Numbered from the stretch's first letter, positions 1-11,358 are shown. The stretch is 64,000 bases of DNA from Curvularia sp. ZM96 (GCA_022457065.1 JAJGBQ010000001.1:3162001-3226000), one strand, 5' to 3'. Made by a program: numbers and translations. The notes: generated from the letters alone by a model not told the origin.

Positions 1-237
1 AAACCCCAATACAGTGAGTAGAGCGATGATGTTCTTGCGCTTGATCGACCTTCACACGGTTCAAGTCCGTAGAATGCATCAATCGGAGCACATCCCCGAG
101 TTCAAGGCTGCCGCGTCCCTCAAGGACCTGTCTTACTACCATGAGGATATGAACACGCCCCTCGTCTTCTGCGGCGAATGGCAGCACGATACTTTGCACT
201 GTCGCGTCACTACCTAGGTCGATGAGTTCGGCGAACA
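1..237. other. left edge, possible truncated exon
   Basis: Both strands are open here. The + strand has an open frame ending at about 217. The - strand is open from about 237 to the window edge, with an amphipathic, coding-looking composition containing LPFAAEDEGRVHILMVVRQV. Nothing in either frame is a family I recognise. One of them may be the end of a gene lying mostly outside the window. From 238 to 545 I see nothing beyond a T/A-rich stretch. Confidence 0.2.
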
Positions 238-545
238 AATCTTCTCACTATAGTGGTCCCCAGGTCGGACCGAGCAGACTGTCTGGCGCAGGGTAAAAAA
301 TTTTTATCGGCCGGGTGATTCGATTGTGATGCATAGGATGATTCAGTACATGGTAAAACAGAGAATGAAAACCTATCACGGTTATCTGAGTGTCTTTGCG
401 TGATGTCTGCATGTGCCTCATCATCATAGTATCCAAGTAAACCGCCCAACACATGTAAGTGAGAGCACTTCAATACCTCTCCACAACCACACCGACGAGC
501 AGAAGTGCATGCTCAAATGATGCAATGCTCGCTCATCCCACACCC

Positions 546-1781
546 TCAACTTTCCCCAAACGCAAACATCCTCCAATTTCTTCCCAGCTGCCTCACCCCC
601 TCCTCCAGCCCCCACCCCTTAATCCTACATATCCTACGCACAATATCCTCCAACCTTCTATCCATCTCCTCCCCCGCAGTGTGCAAATCGCTCTCTACCA
701 ACAGCATATGATCCGGCACCGTCTTGATCATCTCCTCAAAGGACGCTGGAGTCTCCTCATCCAGCGCGTCCGAGAGATTAATCGCGGTGCTAAAGCTCGC
801 AAAGATTTGTGCGGGGATAGCTGGATTGAGGTACTGTTTAAAATTGGAGACGTTGCCGGAGTAAGAATGGAGGCAGATTCGTGGCGGGTAGGGCTTGGCC
901 TTTCCCTCTTTTTCCGCTGCAGCAGCGTCGTTGTTTTCATCAGCTTCGATCGCCGCTTCGGCAGCTGGATGGTCCTGTCCGCGTTTCTTGCGCTCGCGTT
1001 TACTCAGGACTTGTTTCTCGTGGCCTTTCCAGAGGTCGGACAGGACTTCTAGTACCAGCCCGTGCGCCTGGACGCCGTGGACGCTTACGGCGCGCCGTGT
1101 TTCCGCCGCGAGTTGAAGTTGCAGTTTGAAGATCTTCTTTTGGTGCGCTGGACTGGAGCGGAAGGGAGTTAGGCGGCGGCCTTCACGCCCGCCGGGGGTC
1201 AGCGTGTTGTCACGTTTTGCCCAGAGGTCTTGGTTTCCGGACCAGGATTCGGGGATGCGGAAGGAGCGGTCGAGACCAATTTCACCGATGAGGGCGTATG
1301 GGTATTGTTGGAGGTGTTTGCGAGTGGCGGATAGGAAGGTGGAGAATGGGGTGGGGTCCGGGAGGGAGAGGTAGGTTTGGATGTCTTCTTCGCTGGGGTT
1401 TTCGCGGGAGGGCTGGAGGACGGATTTGTAGTGGGCGATTTTGGTGTCTCCGGTAAGAGGACCTTGTTCTTGGAGGTTGCTTTCAGGATCGATGTCTTGA
1501 GTGAGGTACATTTGATAGGAGAACCAGGGATGCCAGCCGAAACAGGGTATGATGCACTCTTCTCTTTGCCATTGAGAGGGGTCGGTTGACCTAACGCTGT
1601 GTTTGTCTGCTGTGGCAGTGACAAGGTCTTGGTCTTCAGCTCTTGTTGCCATGACTGTAAGCACTCGTGCCTTCATCTTTTGTATTGTTTCGATGCTCGA
1701 CATGGTATCGGTCGGATGGCAATGTGCATCGTAGACACCCAGATGCCATGGAAATTCTTCCTCGCCCTTGCTTGCTGCCAT
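546..1781 (-). CDS. TatD-family metal-dependent hydrolase (Scn1-like)
   Basis: Single-exon gene of 411 aa. It belongs to the TatD/amidohydrolase superfamily of metal-dependent phosphoesterases; the fungal branch is known from S. pombe Scn1. Metal-ligand motifs visible are YDAHCHPTD (D18, H20, H22), GEIGLD about residue 170, HSYSGN in the middle and LLVESDLH toward the C-terminus. Long basic and acidic low-complexity insertions (Lys-Arg-rich, then Asn-Asp-Ala-rich) lie between the second and third motifs. An open frame continues a few codons upstream, but its first codon is GTG; the first ATG (1781) precedes MAASKGEEEF and is the natural start. It is transcribed away from the dehydrogenase gene at 2643. 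The family is clear; the cellular substrate (DNA ends or otherwise) is unknown. Confidence 0.85.
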   Translation of the reverse strand: MAASKGEEEFPWHLGVYDAHCHPTDTMSSIETIQKMKARVLTVMATRAEDQDLVTATADKHSVRSTDPSQWQREECIIPCFGWHPWFSYQMYLTQDIDPESNLQEQGPLTGDTKIAHYKSVLQPSRENPSEEDIQTYLSLPDPTPFSTFLSATRKHLQQYPYALIGEIGLDRSFRIPESWSGNQDLWAKRDNTLTPGGREGRRLTPFRSSPAHQKKIFKLQLQLAAETRRAVSVHGVQAHGLVLEVLSDLWKGHEKQVLSKRERKKRGQDHPAAEAAIEADENNDAAAAEKEGKAKPYPPRICLHSYSGNVSNFKQYLNPAIPAQIFASFSTAINLSDALDEETPASFEEMIKTVPDHMLLVESDLHTAGEEMDRRLEDIVRRICRIKGWGLEEGVRQLGRNWRMFAFGES

Positions 1782-2642
1782 TGTACTGCACACGGTCCTG
1801 TGATCAGACCTAAACTTTTAGATATAGTTTTGCTGTTTGTGTTGCAAATTCAGATGGCATCTTGGTATGACGTACCCATGAGGCTGTTCGGACTAGTTCT
1901 TTTTCCGGCTACCGGCATCCCCTCGATCTGGAATACCTAGGTACATGTGTAACCCCGCAGCTCGACGCGTCTATGTCTAAGGCAACCACTCTCAACGGTT
2001 CATGGACGACTCACAGCCGGTATGGCCCCACAAACACGCCCTACAAACGCCCGCAAAACGCCCTCTTGTATCCTGTGGTAGAGTACGAAGGTACATACCA
2101 TTTCCCTTTTTGGGACGCGTATGCATGCACTCCTTCACGCGTGTAATTGCTCATGGAGTCGCCACCAGGCTCCTAGAAGCCAATGCTACACAAGATCTTG
2201 TGTTCGTTCGAGCGGCTGTACAGTTGATCAATGGTAGCACGTTGATTAGCTGCAGATGCTGCAGCCAAGTCTTACATAGTCAGCTTCGTCGATTCGTAAC
2301 GGGAGCACAAAACGGAAATACGAAGCTCCGCTTTGGGTAATCTACTCTACATGGACGTGTAGGAGGCCCGGGATTGTGCTCCGCATAGGCAACTGCCCCT
2401 CATTGGGAGTGTTGTGTCCTCGTGAACATGCTAGCATGTACATATATATTCATGTACCTCGTTGTCCGAACTGTACCTCTTGGTACTTCTCTCCTCTTTC
2501 ATTTCCCTCTTTCCAATCATGATTTGTACTTGGACACAGGAGAATCAGCACTAAAAACTGACTTGATCCATATATTTGACCATAGACTTGCAATCCAGAC
2601 ACCTTGGAAAACATACAAGCCCATATATACAGATAGCCCGCC
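1782..2642. other. divergent intergenic region
   Basis: This is the shared 5' region of the TatD-like gene and the dehydrogenase gene. The open frames in it are short and look like chance. I recognise no RNA gene or repeat. Confidence 0.5.
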
Positions 2643-3553
2643 ATGCCCGGCCGTCTCGAGAACAAAGTTGCAGTAATAACCGGCGCCTCGTCAGGCATCG
2701 GGCGCGCCATAGCCCTAGCCTACGCCTCGGAGGGCGCCACCCTCATCTGCTCCGACATCATCTCCACCTCGGATACACAACCCAGCACTGTAGACGCCGC
2801 AACACAACTCGGTGCCACGGCCGTGTTCATAAAATGCGACACCTCGAGCTCCTCGGACGTGCAAGCGCTCATCTCCACAGCGGTCCAGCAATACGGCCGC
2901 ATCGACATCATGGTCAACAACGCAGGCATCACCATCGAAGGCGGGGCGCACGGCAGTCGGCCAGTGTGGGAAGTCGAAGAGGAGGCGTTTGAGCGCACGC
3001 TAGATGTTAATGTCAAAGGCGTTTTTCTAGGCACAAAGTATGCGGCTAGGCAGATGGTGCGGCAGGAGCCCGGTCCGAGCGGCGATCGAGGCTGGATCAT
3101 TAATTTGGCGAGTGTGTTTGGGTTGAGGGCTGCGCCGGGGCTGTGTAAGTTTGATCGAGTTTCGTTGCTGTGATTGCTGTTGCGGTTCCTGTCTTGGGAA
3201 ACGAAGCGAGAGAGACAATTGGCTAACCACTGAGTTTTGTACGGGATATAGCCAGCTATGTGACATCCAAGCATGCGGTCATGGGCTTCACGCGTGCGAC
3301 GGCCCTCGATTGCGCGCCACATCGTATTCATGTGAATGCGCTGTGTCCTGGATTTACAGCTACGCCCTTTATAGCGCGACTGATGCAACCAGAGGCTCAT
3401 GCGAGAAGGAGCGCAGTCGAGGCGAGACATCCGTTCAAGGGACTGGGAAAGGCAGAGGATATTGCGAGAGCGGCCGTGTTTCTAGCAAGTGGAGACGCAG
3501 CATGGGTTACTGGCGTGGGCATGCCTGTTGATGGGGGATATAGCTGTCTGTGA
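2643..3553 (+). CDS. short-chain dehydrogenase/reductase
   Basis: Classical SDR of 267 aa from two exons, 2643-3144 and 3252-3553, with a 107-nt intron (GTAAGT...ATATAG). Splicing restores the active-site segment SSYVTSK exactly. The cofactor motif is TGASSGIG (residues 13-20). NNAG lies at 92-95. The catalytic triad is Ser157, Tyr170 and Lys174. An Asp at the end of beta-strand 2 (Asp38) suggests NAD(H) rather than NADP(H). The C-terminus ends GYSCL after a typical VTG-x5-DGG motif. The protein should be a soluble oxidoreductase; its substrate cannot be read from sequence. The context (housekeeping neighbours, no biosynthetic cluster) gives no pathway. Confidence 0.9.
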
Positions 3554-4162
3554 GAGGAAAGAGAAAGGCAGTTGCGGTATTGGCGTGTCTTAGATTTGGA
3601 ACACTCGACTATTATGCTATGTACACCAAAAGGGAGCCTATGTGAGATGGTCCCGCCTGCTTGCATCATTACAACTAGTCTATGTCACCTATACGACAGG
3701 CCGTCTCGCATACTTACAACAAGCGGGAACAAACGAAACGATGAAAAGACAAAAAACAAATACACGCTCCTTGTTGCACCTGATTTTCCCCATCCGATGA
3801 TAGAAAAAAATGATGCAAAGTGATATGGGCCGTAGGTATTACTAGCAAACAATGCAAAAAGGAAAATCTCACCCAGGTGGGAGACGCTACGACAACGCCA
3901 GAGCTATGCCATTCTCATGGATCTTAAGAGTAAAACGACTTAATGGAAGGAGTACGAAGACGCATGCGACTAGGAAAACGGAGAGGGTGGGAATACACGG
4001 GTTGCCGCTGCTTGGAGGAGGCGCCTGATCTACGTCGGAGGACGTCGTCGGCTTTGTTACTGCGTTTGGGCAAAACAACATCAGTCACCATGTTAGGACT
4101 GGGATGGTATGGTACAGGGGTGAAGGAGTGTGGGGAATGGAAGACGGGTAGCGGCCAAGGCA
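3554..4162. other. convergent intergenic region
   Basis: This holds the 3' ends of two convergent genes. It is A-rich around 3720-3830, compatible with 3' UTR and polyadenylation signals. I see no gene. Confidence 0.5.
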
Positions 4163-5589
4163 CTACCTTGCTACACGGTGGATCAACCTGGGGAAAACAT
4201 GTTAGTGAGATGGACAGGGATGAGGAACGAAAGCATATACCTCAGAGTACTAATAGAAAATGTAGCGATCCACGCAATGAGGGCAATGAGGAGCGTAGCT
4301 GTCAAGCCCTTTTGTCTTTCACAGATGCTCGTTCTGTAGGGACAAGCATTGACAGCGCCGGATTCCACGCACGCCCACTTTTCGTCCGTCAGCGCTTGAA
4401 AGGCAAGGCTGAGGTTGGCCGACTCGAAGACGATGAAGGCGAGATCCAGGAAGATCAAGGACATTTTGGCGTTGTGGGAGCGCAGCCCAAGGGGTTTTGA
4501 CGTGTATTCGTCATAGGTGATGTAGACGGTGTAGATGATGGCGACAATATCGACGAGAATGGCCATCCATGTGGAGGAGTTGTTGGTGCAGCCAAAGTTG
4601 TCCGAATGGCGGTAGATGGAGCTTGCTAGGGAGAGGGCGAGGATGGAGAAGATGAGGACATTGGCACGGATCACGGCAGGGACCATGGGGTGGTTCATTA
4701 TGGTGTTGTGGAAACGTATCAGCTTGCGCTTTCTTTTTTCCGACGTAAAGAGCCAGAAACCCTTGATGGGTTCGTTGACCACGGCCTCGCTAATGGGCTC
4801 CCACTTTTGCTCGAGGTCGGGCATGTTTTCCCTGAGCCAGTCGTCATCTACAATCTGGCCGCGCGACGAGATGGGACGGTCCGTGTTGGAGGCCTGGGTG
4901 AACTGCTTCCATTTCGGAGCCGTGTCGCTGACGGGCGTGGCCAGCGTAACGGGCGTGCCCTCGCGGACATGGTCGAACTTGCGGCCGGGGACGTTTGACT
5001 TGGGGGTCGGGCAGAAGTTGTGGTTGGCGTGACGGACCGTCGAGGGCGTCCGGGGCAGGAGGAAGGAGGTCGCGTCGACATTCTCCTCGTCTTCGGCCGA
5101 CTGGACCCAGGGCGGCAGGGAGCGAACAGCGCGCTGCCGCTCTCTGTTGTCCGCACTCGCGGTGAGACTGCGGTTCGAGGACGCCAGGGTGCGCGGAGTG
5201 CTCGAGATGGAGTAGGCCTGGCTCTTCCTGGTAGCGGTCCCGTCGTGGCTGTCCTTGGAGACGCCCGAGACGGCACTGACCCTCGACTGGGGACGCTGGT
5301 GCGAGGACGACGAGGGTGGCGAGAGCGGCGAGGGCAGCAGTCTGTTGGCGTGAGGCTGGGTCGGGGCTGTGGTGGGCGTCTGGGTCTGGGTGGAGGAGGT
5401 CGACGAGGCGGCGGAGACAGCTGGCGAGTGCGCGGTCACAGCTGCAGGCTGCTCAGCATTGGACGGCGGCGCTGTCCCCTGTGCGGCAGCCACGTCGGGG
5501 CGGAGAAGGGAGGAGGGCGTGTGGGCGAGGGAGTCGGTGTCATGGTGGTGGTGGCTCGTGGTGGGCTCGCCCATGGGCGTGCTGGTCAT
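4163..5589 (-). CDS. four-span membrane protein, SRF1-like (phospholipase D regulator)
   Basis: Two exons, 5589-4241 and 4187-4163, encode 457 aa. The 53-nt intron has GTATAT, a CTAAC branch site and CCCCAG, and leaves a last exon of only eight codons ending HRVAR. The N-terminal two thirds are Ser/Thr/Pro/Gln-rich and disordered. A conserved-looking block, DDDWLRENMPDLEQKWEP, precedes four hydrophobic segments: around VIRANVLIFSILALSLA, WMAILVDIVAIIYTVYI, MSLIFLDLAFIVFESA and TATLLIALIAWIATFSI. The layout matches fungal proteins annotated as regulator of phospholipase D, SRF1; I recall that family but could not align it. An in-frame GTG lies upstream, but the first ATG is at 5589. It would act in a membrane, probably at the cell surface or endosomes. 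Confidence 0.65.
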
Positions 5590-6313
5590 GCTTGTCGGGA
5601 GAGGTGAGGGGCTTCCTCGTCGCACCAGCCGTCGCCTTTGACAAGGCGCCCGTCCCTGATGTCAGATGTCGCGCCTGGCCTGAGCAAGCTTCGAAGGGGG
5701 TGGTGAGGGCTGGGCTTGGCGCCAACGCAGTGGCTGGCAGCGGGCGGCGGGCAGCAGTTACGTGGGAGCAAAGTAAACAAGACGCGCACACAGCATGGTC
5801 CGGCAGGGCAACGGTCCGGCGACGCAGGCGGCGAGCACACGACAGGCAGGGCGACGGGCGGTGGTGTGTTGAGCGTTGGGACCCGGGGGTTGGCGTGCTC
5901 CGGGAGATTGCTTGTTCGTCGATCCCTGCGAACAAGAGCCGGCTGTGCTCGGCGCCCTCCAACGCCCAAGTCCAACGCACCGTGAGGTCATGGAGCTTCG
6001 CCTTGATACCAGCAGCCGGCGAGCGTGCCAGCGCAGCAGGCTCAGCTCAGCGCGCCCCGTTCTAGCCCCCGTGTGCTGGCCGCCTATATGTTTTTTCCCT
6101 CTCCTATCCACCTGCCCACCTGCACAGCCCGGCGTGCACCGCCACACTGCACCGCCACCCACGCCACACCTCGGCATCGGCCTCGCTGCGCGCCGCCTTT
6201 TAACTGACGTCGCCTGCGCCTGCAGCAGCGCCATCTCGCGCTTGTGCTTACATAATATCTCTCCGCGCCAACTCCTCCACCCCGCCGCAGCCACACCCAA
6301 ACCTTCTCGCACC
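5590..6313. other. GC-rich divergent promoter region
   Basis: This is the shared upstream region of the SRF1-like and mitochondrial exchange-related genes. Several open frames cross it on both strands, but the composition is GC-rich and they lack recognisable domains. A C-rich tract just before 6314 fits a fungal 5' UTR. Confidence 0.5.
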
Positions 6314-7300
6314 ATGCGTCTCTTCCTGCTGCCCATCTCCACCCGGCGCTCCCTCATCTACTGCGAGAAGCTGCACGACAAGGCCCCCAAGGACCGCTCC
6401 CTCTATGACAAGATCACCCTCAAGGCCAACGAGACGTGGGTCGCCTGGGAAAAGGACGACAAGGCCATCTGGGACTGGAAGAAGAAGGTGACCTTCTACG
6501 GCAACCAGGCATTGACCCGCATCCCCTACGAAGAATGGGGCCTCAAGACCATCCCCGCCCTCAGCGCCAAGCGCAAGCAGGATATTCTCGACGGCAAGGC
6601 AAAATATGAAGTCCTCTTCCCGGGAAGATATCTGCCGCAGGAACGAGTGCCTGGTCTGCTCGAGAGGCTGGCAAAGGAGAGGCAGGGCATGCACCGGAGC
6701 AAGCTCATCTGGAGCATCATCGCCATGCCCTTCACCGCGCCCTTCATGCTGGTACCCGTCATTCCCAATCTGCCCTTTTTCTACGTCCTCTACCGGGCCT
6801 GGTCGCATTGGAAAGCCCTCGGCGGGGCAAAACACCTCGAGTTTCTGCTCCAGCACAACCAGCCTAAGCCCAATCCTTCATGGACCCTGGATGAACTCTA
6901 CACGGCCGGGCTCATGTACCCCACTCGTGCGCTTTCTCGCGCCGCACCCCGCCCAACCCCGGAGCAGGCTGATAAAGTGGCCGCCGTAGTCCATCAGCAG
7001 ACCAACAACGAGACGGAAGACGTCATGGTCCTGCAGCGCTGGAACGGCAAACTCATTGCCGAGCAGTTCAAGCTGCCAGACATGGAGGTGGAGATTGAGC
7101 GCGCAGTCAGCCAGGTAGAAAAGGCCATCAAGTCAAAGGAAGAGCGCATTGAGGAGAAGCTCGAGCAAGAGAAGGCGGCTGGCAGGAACGGCGCTAGAGC
7201 AAAGGATGTGCTCCCTGAAGAGATTCTTGAAACGATTCACGACAAAGCGGAGCATGTTGCTGAAGACGGCAAGGGGGGAGCCAAGGCGCCCAAGTCGTGA
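6314..7300 (+). CDS. mitochondrial K+-H+ exchange-related protein
   Basis: Intronless gene of 328 aa. Start ATG 6314 lies in a good context (CACCATGC) and gives the leader MRLFLLPISTRRSLIYCEK, which is basic and lacks acidic residues until Glu18, as expected for mitochondrial import. The body matches the family of mitochondrial K+-H+ exchange-related proteins (yeast YDL183c type): a YDKIT...W-x-WEKDDKAIWDWKKK region, a hydrophobic hairpin around MPFTAPFMLVPVIPNLPFF (about residues 137-157), then YRAWSHWKALGGAKHLEFLL. The C-terminus is charged coiled coil (QVEKAIKSKEERIEEKLEQE). The open frame extends upstream of the ATG through the GC-rich promoter, but this extension looks non-coding. Role inferred: inner-membrane cation homeostasis. 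Confidence 0.8.
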   Translation: MRLFLLPISTRRSLIYCEKLHDKAPKDRSLYDKITLKANETWVAWEKDDKAIWDWKKKVTFYGNQALTRIPYEEWGLKTIPALSAKRKQDILDGKAKYEVLFPGRYLPQERVPGLLERLAKERQGMHRSKLIWSIIAMPFTAPFMLVPVIPNLPFFYVLYRAWSHWKALGGAKHLEFLLQHNQPKPNPSWTLDELYTAGLMYPTRALSRAAPRPTPEQADKVAAVVHQQTNNETEDVMVLQRWNGKLIAEQFKLPDMEVEIERAVSQVEKAIKSKEERIEEKLEQEKAAGRNGARAKDVLPEEILETIHDKAEHVAEDGKGGAKAPKS

Positions 7301-7739
7301 ACACACACGAACGAAAATACTACATGATTTCCATGAGATACCATAAGGCGTATTCCGCCGGGCGTTGGATGGCTTTTTCTGTACTATACCACGCATAGAA
7401 CGATCACCACATCTGTACAATTATATCTTACGAAGAAATACAAAAAATGCGTCACGAGCTTTCGTTTCGGAGATGATGCGAGCGAGTAATCATTCGATAT
7501 CTGACGAAAGACAGAAAAGTGACAGAAAAAACGACAAAGCTGGCATAAGAATCCTCTGGAAGGCCGCAATGCCCATTGTGGAAAACAAGAAGCATAGAAA
7601 CATGTAAAGAGTGAATTGAGTTGATTATGAGATGATGGAGATCGTCTCATCTAAATACAGATGGCAGCTTGCTATTAAACCATGAGTGGTTGCTGTCTCT
7701 TCATTCCAACACCCACGGCCCATACTCATCTCACCACAT
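7301..7739. other. convergent intergenic region
   Basis: This holds the 3' ends of two convergent genes; it is A/T-rich with no recognisable gene. Confidence 0.5.
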
Positions 7740-8315
7740 TCACTGCTTCCCCTCGCAAAACCGTTCCAACTTCTCCCTCTCCCAAACCGCCGGCCCACCC
7801 TCCCCATACAACGGATCCCTCTCCAACCACCTCACCCTCCCCACCGCCTCTGCCTTCCCCTCCTCCCCCTCCTTCCCATAACACATATCCCAACTGCATC
7901 CCTTTGGATAACTCCCCACCATCTCAAACCCGCCTTCCACATCCTCCACTAACCGATGCCCCACGCCCGCCGGCACCAGCACCGCGTCGCCCGCGCTAAC
8001 CTCCGCTTCCACTTTCCCGGGATTAGACTCGCCGCCAAATAAGAGCCGTGCGCGGCCCGAGAAGATGCATAGGAACTCGTGTGTTGTCGAGTGGTAATGC
8101 GTCGTCGAGTACATTGTGTAGCGCCATTGGGGGGACAGCCCGTTGCTGGGCATGTGGGCTTCAAGCGCTGAAGGCGATGTAGAGAGGGGGAAGGCAGAGT
8201 GGTAGATTATGAGGGGATGCCCGTGGGGGCTGGTGTTGGGGATGAGGTTGTGGGAAGGGATGAAGTGGGTGGTTAGACGGAGGGCGGAGAGGGGAGTGAG
8301 GTTTAGGGATGGCAT
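7740..8315 (-). CDS. YjlB-like cupin protein
   Basis: Intronless, 191 aa. Single cupin beta-barrel. The metal-binding motif 1 is HYHSTTHEF (His73, His75, Glu80), followed by GRARLLFGG. Motif 2 is GDAVLVPAGVGH, with His120. The N-terminal IPNTSPHGHPLIIYHSAF and the GSYPKG...W-D-M region resemble bacterial YjlB, a small cupin of unknown function. Length is usual for that family. No signal peptide is visible; probably cytosolic. An enzyme activity (dioxygenase, isomerase) is possible but not shown. Confidence 0.8.
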   Translation of the reverse strand: MPSLNLTPLSALRLTTHFIPSHNLIPNTSPHGHPLIIYHSAFPLSTSPSALEAHMPSNGLSPQWRYTMYSTTHYHSTTHEFLCIFSGRARLLFGGESNPGKVEAEVSAGDAVLVPAGVGHRLVEDVEGGFEMVGSYPKGCSWDMCYGKEGEEGKAEAVGRVRWLERDPLYGEGGPAVWEREKLERFCEGKQ

Positions 8316-8715
8316 TCTTTTTTTTCTGTTCTGATAGCCTTTGAGAATTGGAATGGTGTCGTGTGTCTTGTAGGATGCTGTCGGACTGGGGAGTTGAAAT
8401 GGTTGCGTGATTGAGAATTGGACCTTGTGGAAGAATAGTTTTGTGATGGGGAGAATACGTCATCGGACAGGGAAGAGAAGGCACAGGTAGAGCTGTGCTT
8501 TTTTAAGCTTTCGCTTGGGAACGTCTCATGTGTAAGAACAGTATACTATGCATAAGAACATACTCCTACGGCGTTCTATGTACGTTCAAGTAAAAGCTTC
8601 TAGATTTAAAACGAAGAGTACGGAGGCATTCTGTGGGCACTGACTGTATAACACTTCTACACTTTACCATTGTTGTACAACTGGTTTAATTTATACAAAA
8701 CCTCAATCCTTTCCA
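8316..8715. other. intergenic region
   Basis: This is the 5' region of the cupin gene followed by the 3' region of the methyltransferase gene, A/T-rich toward 8700. No gene is seen. Confidence 0.5.
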
Positions 8716-9646
8716 CTACTCACTTCCATCTCCCTTGGTAGCCCTCGCCCAGAACAACTGCATCTTCCCCGTCCTCGCCCCAGGAACATCGCTCAGCTTA
8801 TCCGCTAGCTTCCATCTAACTTCCGTACAACCTGCATTGTGAAACAGCTCCGCAATCTGCTCCTCGGTAAAACTATCATGCGTGATTGTATGGCTAGCAG
8901 GATGTGGCTTCCACGGCTGTTCCGGATCAACAAACTGATGCTGCTGCGTCTGATGTCCATGACCATGTCCCATACCACCCTGCTGCACGCCCTTCAGCAG
9001 AATCTTCTCAGCCTTCACATCCTCCATGAACTCCCTCTGTGCCGCCGTCGCCCCATTAATCCGCGCCCAATCGATGACCAGAAGCGTTCCGCCTGGCCGC
9101 AATCTCTCCGCCAGCTTGGAAATAGCCAGCTGGATGTCTTGCATGTGGTGCAGAGCCATGCAAATAGCCACCAGATCGAAATTCTGCAAGCGGTCGTCGG
9201 GCAGCGACGGATCAGTGGGCTCGAGGGGCTCTGCGAAGAGATCTCCGCGCACCCCGAGCATCTCGTCCGGACCCAGGCCGAGACGAGTCGCCGTCGCGTT
9301 GTATTTGGCTAGCATGCCGGCGGAAACGTCGATGCCGATACAGGATTTGAAATGGGGTTTGAGAGTGCGAGAAGGAAGGCCGTCGCCACATGCATAATCC
9401 AGCATCTTTTCTTGAGGCGAGCCGTTTGTCGGGAGACCGAGCCAGGAAGATGAGTTCGGATCGGCGAGGAAAGTCCCTATCTGCTCTTGCAGGTCGTTGA
9501 CCCATTGGGCGCGATGGCAGTCTTCGGAAGCGACACTGTAGGGGGGAATGTTTTAGCGGAGAAATCAGCGATGGAGAGAGTGGTGTAAGGACTTACTCCC
9601 AGTACTTCCGATTGACTTGGGCCAATGTTTCTGTTGAGGTAGACAT
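8716..9646 (-). CDS. class I SAM-dependent methyltransferase
   Basis: Two exons, 9646-9597 and 9535-8716, encode 289 aa. The 61-nt intron (GTAAGT...TACAG) leaves a 16-codon first exon, MSTSTETLAQVNRKYW. SAM-binding motif I is LDYACGDGLPSR (from about residue 62), followed by CIGIDVSAGMLAKYN. Motif II/III are NFDLVAICMALHHM and LRPGGTLLVIDWARI. A His/Gln-rich insertion (GGMGHGHGHQTQQHQ) follows. The pattern fits the methyltransferase type 11/25 families acting on small molecules. The substrate is unknown. The neighbouring cupin is on the same strand but there is no evidence of joint function. Confidence 0.85.
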
Positions 9647-11358
9647 TGTCGGGTTGATGTTGGTGTTGTTGCTATGCCAGAGATATGCGATGCAGAGTAT
9701 CAAGACTGTGAAGAAGATCATGCGGTACTGACGGATTTCTGCAGATGACAGACGGGTAACATCCCATTATTTATATTCATTTTGACGTGCAGGAGGCTCC
9801 GCAGACATTCAGGGCCCGTTGGGGAGTGCTGCAACTTTCGGAGACATTATGTGTCCAGCATCCGGAGACTTTTCGGAGGAAGAAGAAGCAAGCCAGTACC
9901 TCATGGGCCAACCGGGACTTGGGCGACCACCTCAATACTGGCTACAAATTACGGCATCATCTGAATCACGTTTAGTTTGGCCGACGTAGCTTACCTATGT
10001 AACATTCAAGCATGGTCGCTTGACTCTAACCCTAGAACACATCTGACGCTTACTCAACGATCAACAGGTTGTCTGGCATGAAAAAGAATAAGCAATTCGA
10101 TGCATTCTAATTGCTGCACGCGGTTTGAATGTCACATACATGCAAGCATCTCAGTGAACACTACCAAGGTCAATGGCTTACGTTATCGACCCTTCGCTTA
10201 GTCCGCTCTAGCGCACATCACCACCAACTTGCACCAGCGTTGTATCAACTCCACCGAGTTTTTGAAAAGACTATGAGCTTTTCTAATCAGAGACTTGAGC
10301 TCAATCGAACGTGATCTCCCGGGAAATATTGTCCATTGCGAGCTCTGCTGGTAGAGCGGTGCCAAGCGCTAGGCCCAATTGGGCACCATATTTGGCGCTA
10401 ACCCACAGCAGATATTCTACAAACTGCTTTGAGATTCCAAACCATCTTCACCAAGGCGAATGCATCTTCTGAAATCGGTTGCCACAAGTGCACAATACTC
10501 AATTGATAATTTTCATGATCTATCTCGCAGCCATCAAGGACTAGGCTTCCAGACACAGCAGGCATCATACACGGCAGGCATCGTACACTGCAGGCATCGT
10601 ACACGGTAGGTATCGTACACGGCAGGCATCATACACGGACAGGATAGGTTCTATGAGCATCCAAGTCTGATGGCCTCGTCGTTTCTTCAAGGACTCTGAA
10701 GCCGCCTCGTACCTCGTCTCCTTGGATGCCGTCTACCTACGCATACAAAACGCGCGTTTCTGTGTCTGGCCGCCGACTACATGGAACACTTCTCTGAATA
10801 TGTGATCCGAGAGCGCCGCTATCCTGATGCTACCATTATAACGATTGCAATTGTGCGAGTTTTGTGCTTGAATGTATGCTGTTCATCGAACCTGGTAGCT
10901 GTTCATACAGCTTGAAGGCCCTACACAACAGTGCGAGCTCATGCACTGAAATGACCATTTTTGAATTGCACGAGACACAGAATTCAATCTTGCCGTGTTC
11001 TAGTCCGTGCTGGAACTAGATTTTGGTCCCGTGCTGGTGTTCTGCGTTCTCAATGAGGAGGTGTAGAGAAAAGCCACTCCACCACGGCAAATGGCTTCCA
11101 ATTGATGAACCGGGTGCTGCACCCCTCAGAGTGGTGCAGAATGGTGACCTACACGTTATTATCGCGTCGAAATACATTATTAACGCAAGGTGGAGCGGTG
11201 CCGTCCAAAAGGAATGTTGGTGTTCTGCGGGGGCCCTCCCAGGTCGCGCCTTCCCCCAGGTCGTACCTTCCCCCCGGGACGGAAGCCACGCCCAGAATGG
11301 TAATATGAAGCTTTTTGTGTGCCTGACCTTTTCTCTTCAGTCTACACACACACGATTC
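9647..11358. other. gene-poor region, start of the accessory island
   Basis: No convincing coding frame in about 1.7 kb. It contains a short 16-bp minisatellite (see 10559-10638). Composition becomes less GC-rich than the housekeeping block to the left. Confidence 0.5.
10559..10638 (+). repeat. 16-bp minisatellite, five copies
   Basis: Five head-to-tail copies of a 16-bp unit with consensus CAGGCATCGTACACGG begin at 10559, 10575, 10591, 10607 and 10623. Copies differ by one or two bases. They lie in non-coding DNA. Confidence 0.9.

Noticed and set aside
5016..5640. Long + frames over the SRF1-like gene
   Set aside because: Shadows of the GC-rich, Ser/Thr/Pro-coding opposite strand.
10340..10390. 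tRNA-like sequence (GAGCTCTGCTGGTAGAGC)
   Set aside because: It resembles a D-arm/A-box, but no T-arm (GGTTCGA) follows and no acceptor stem can be formed.
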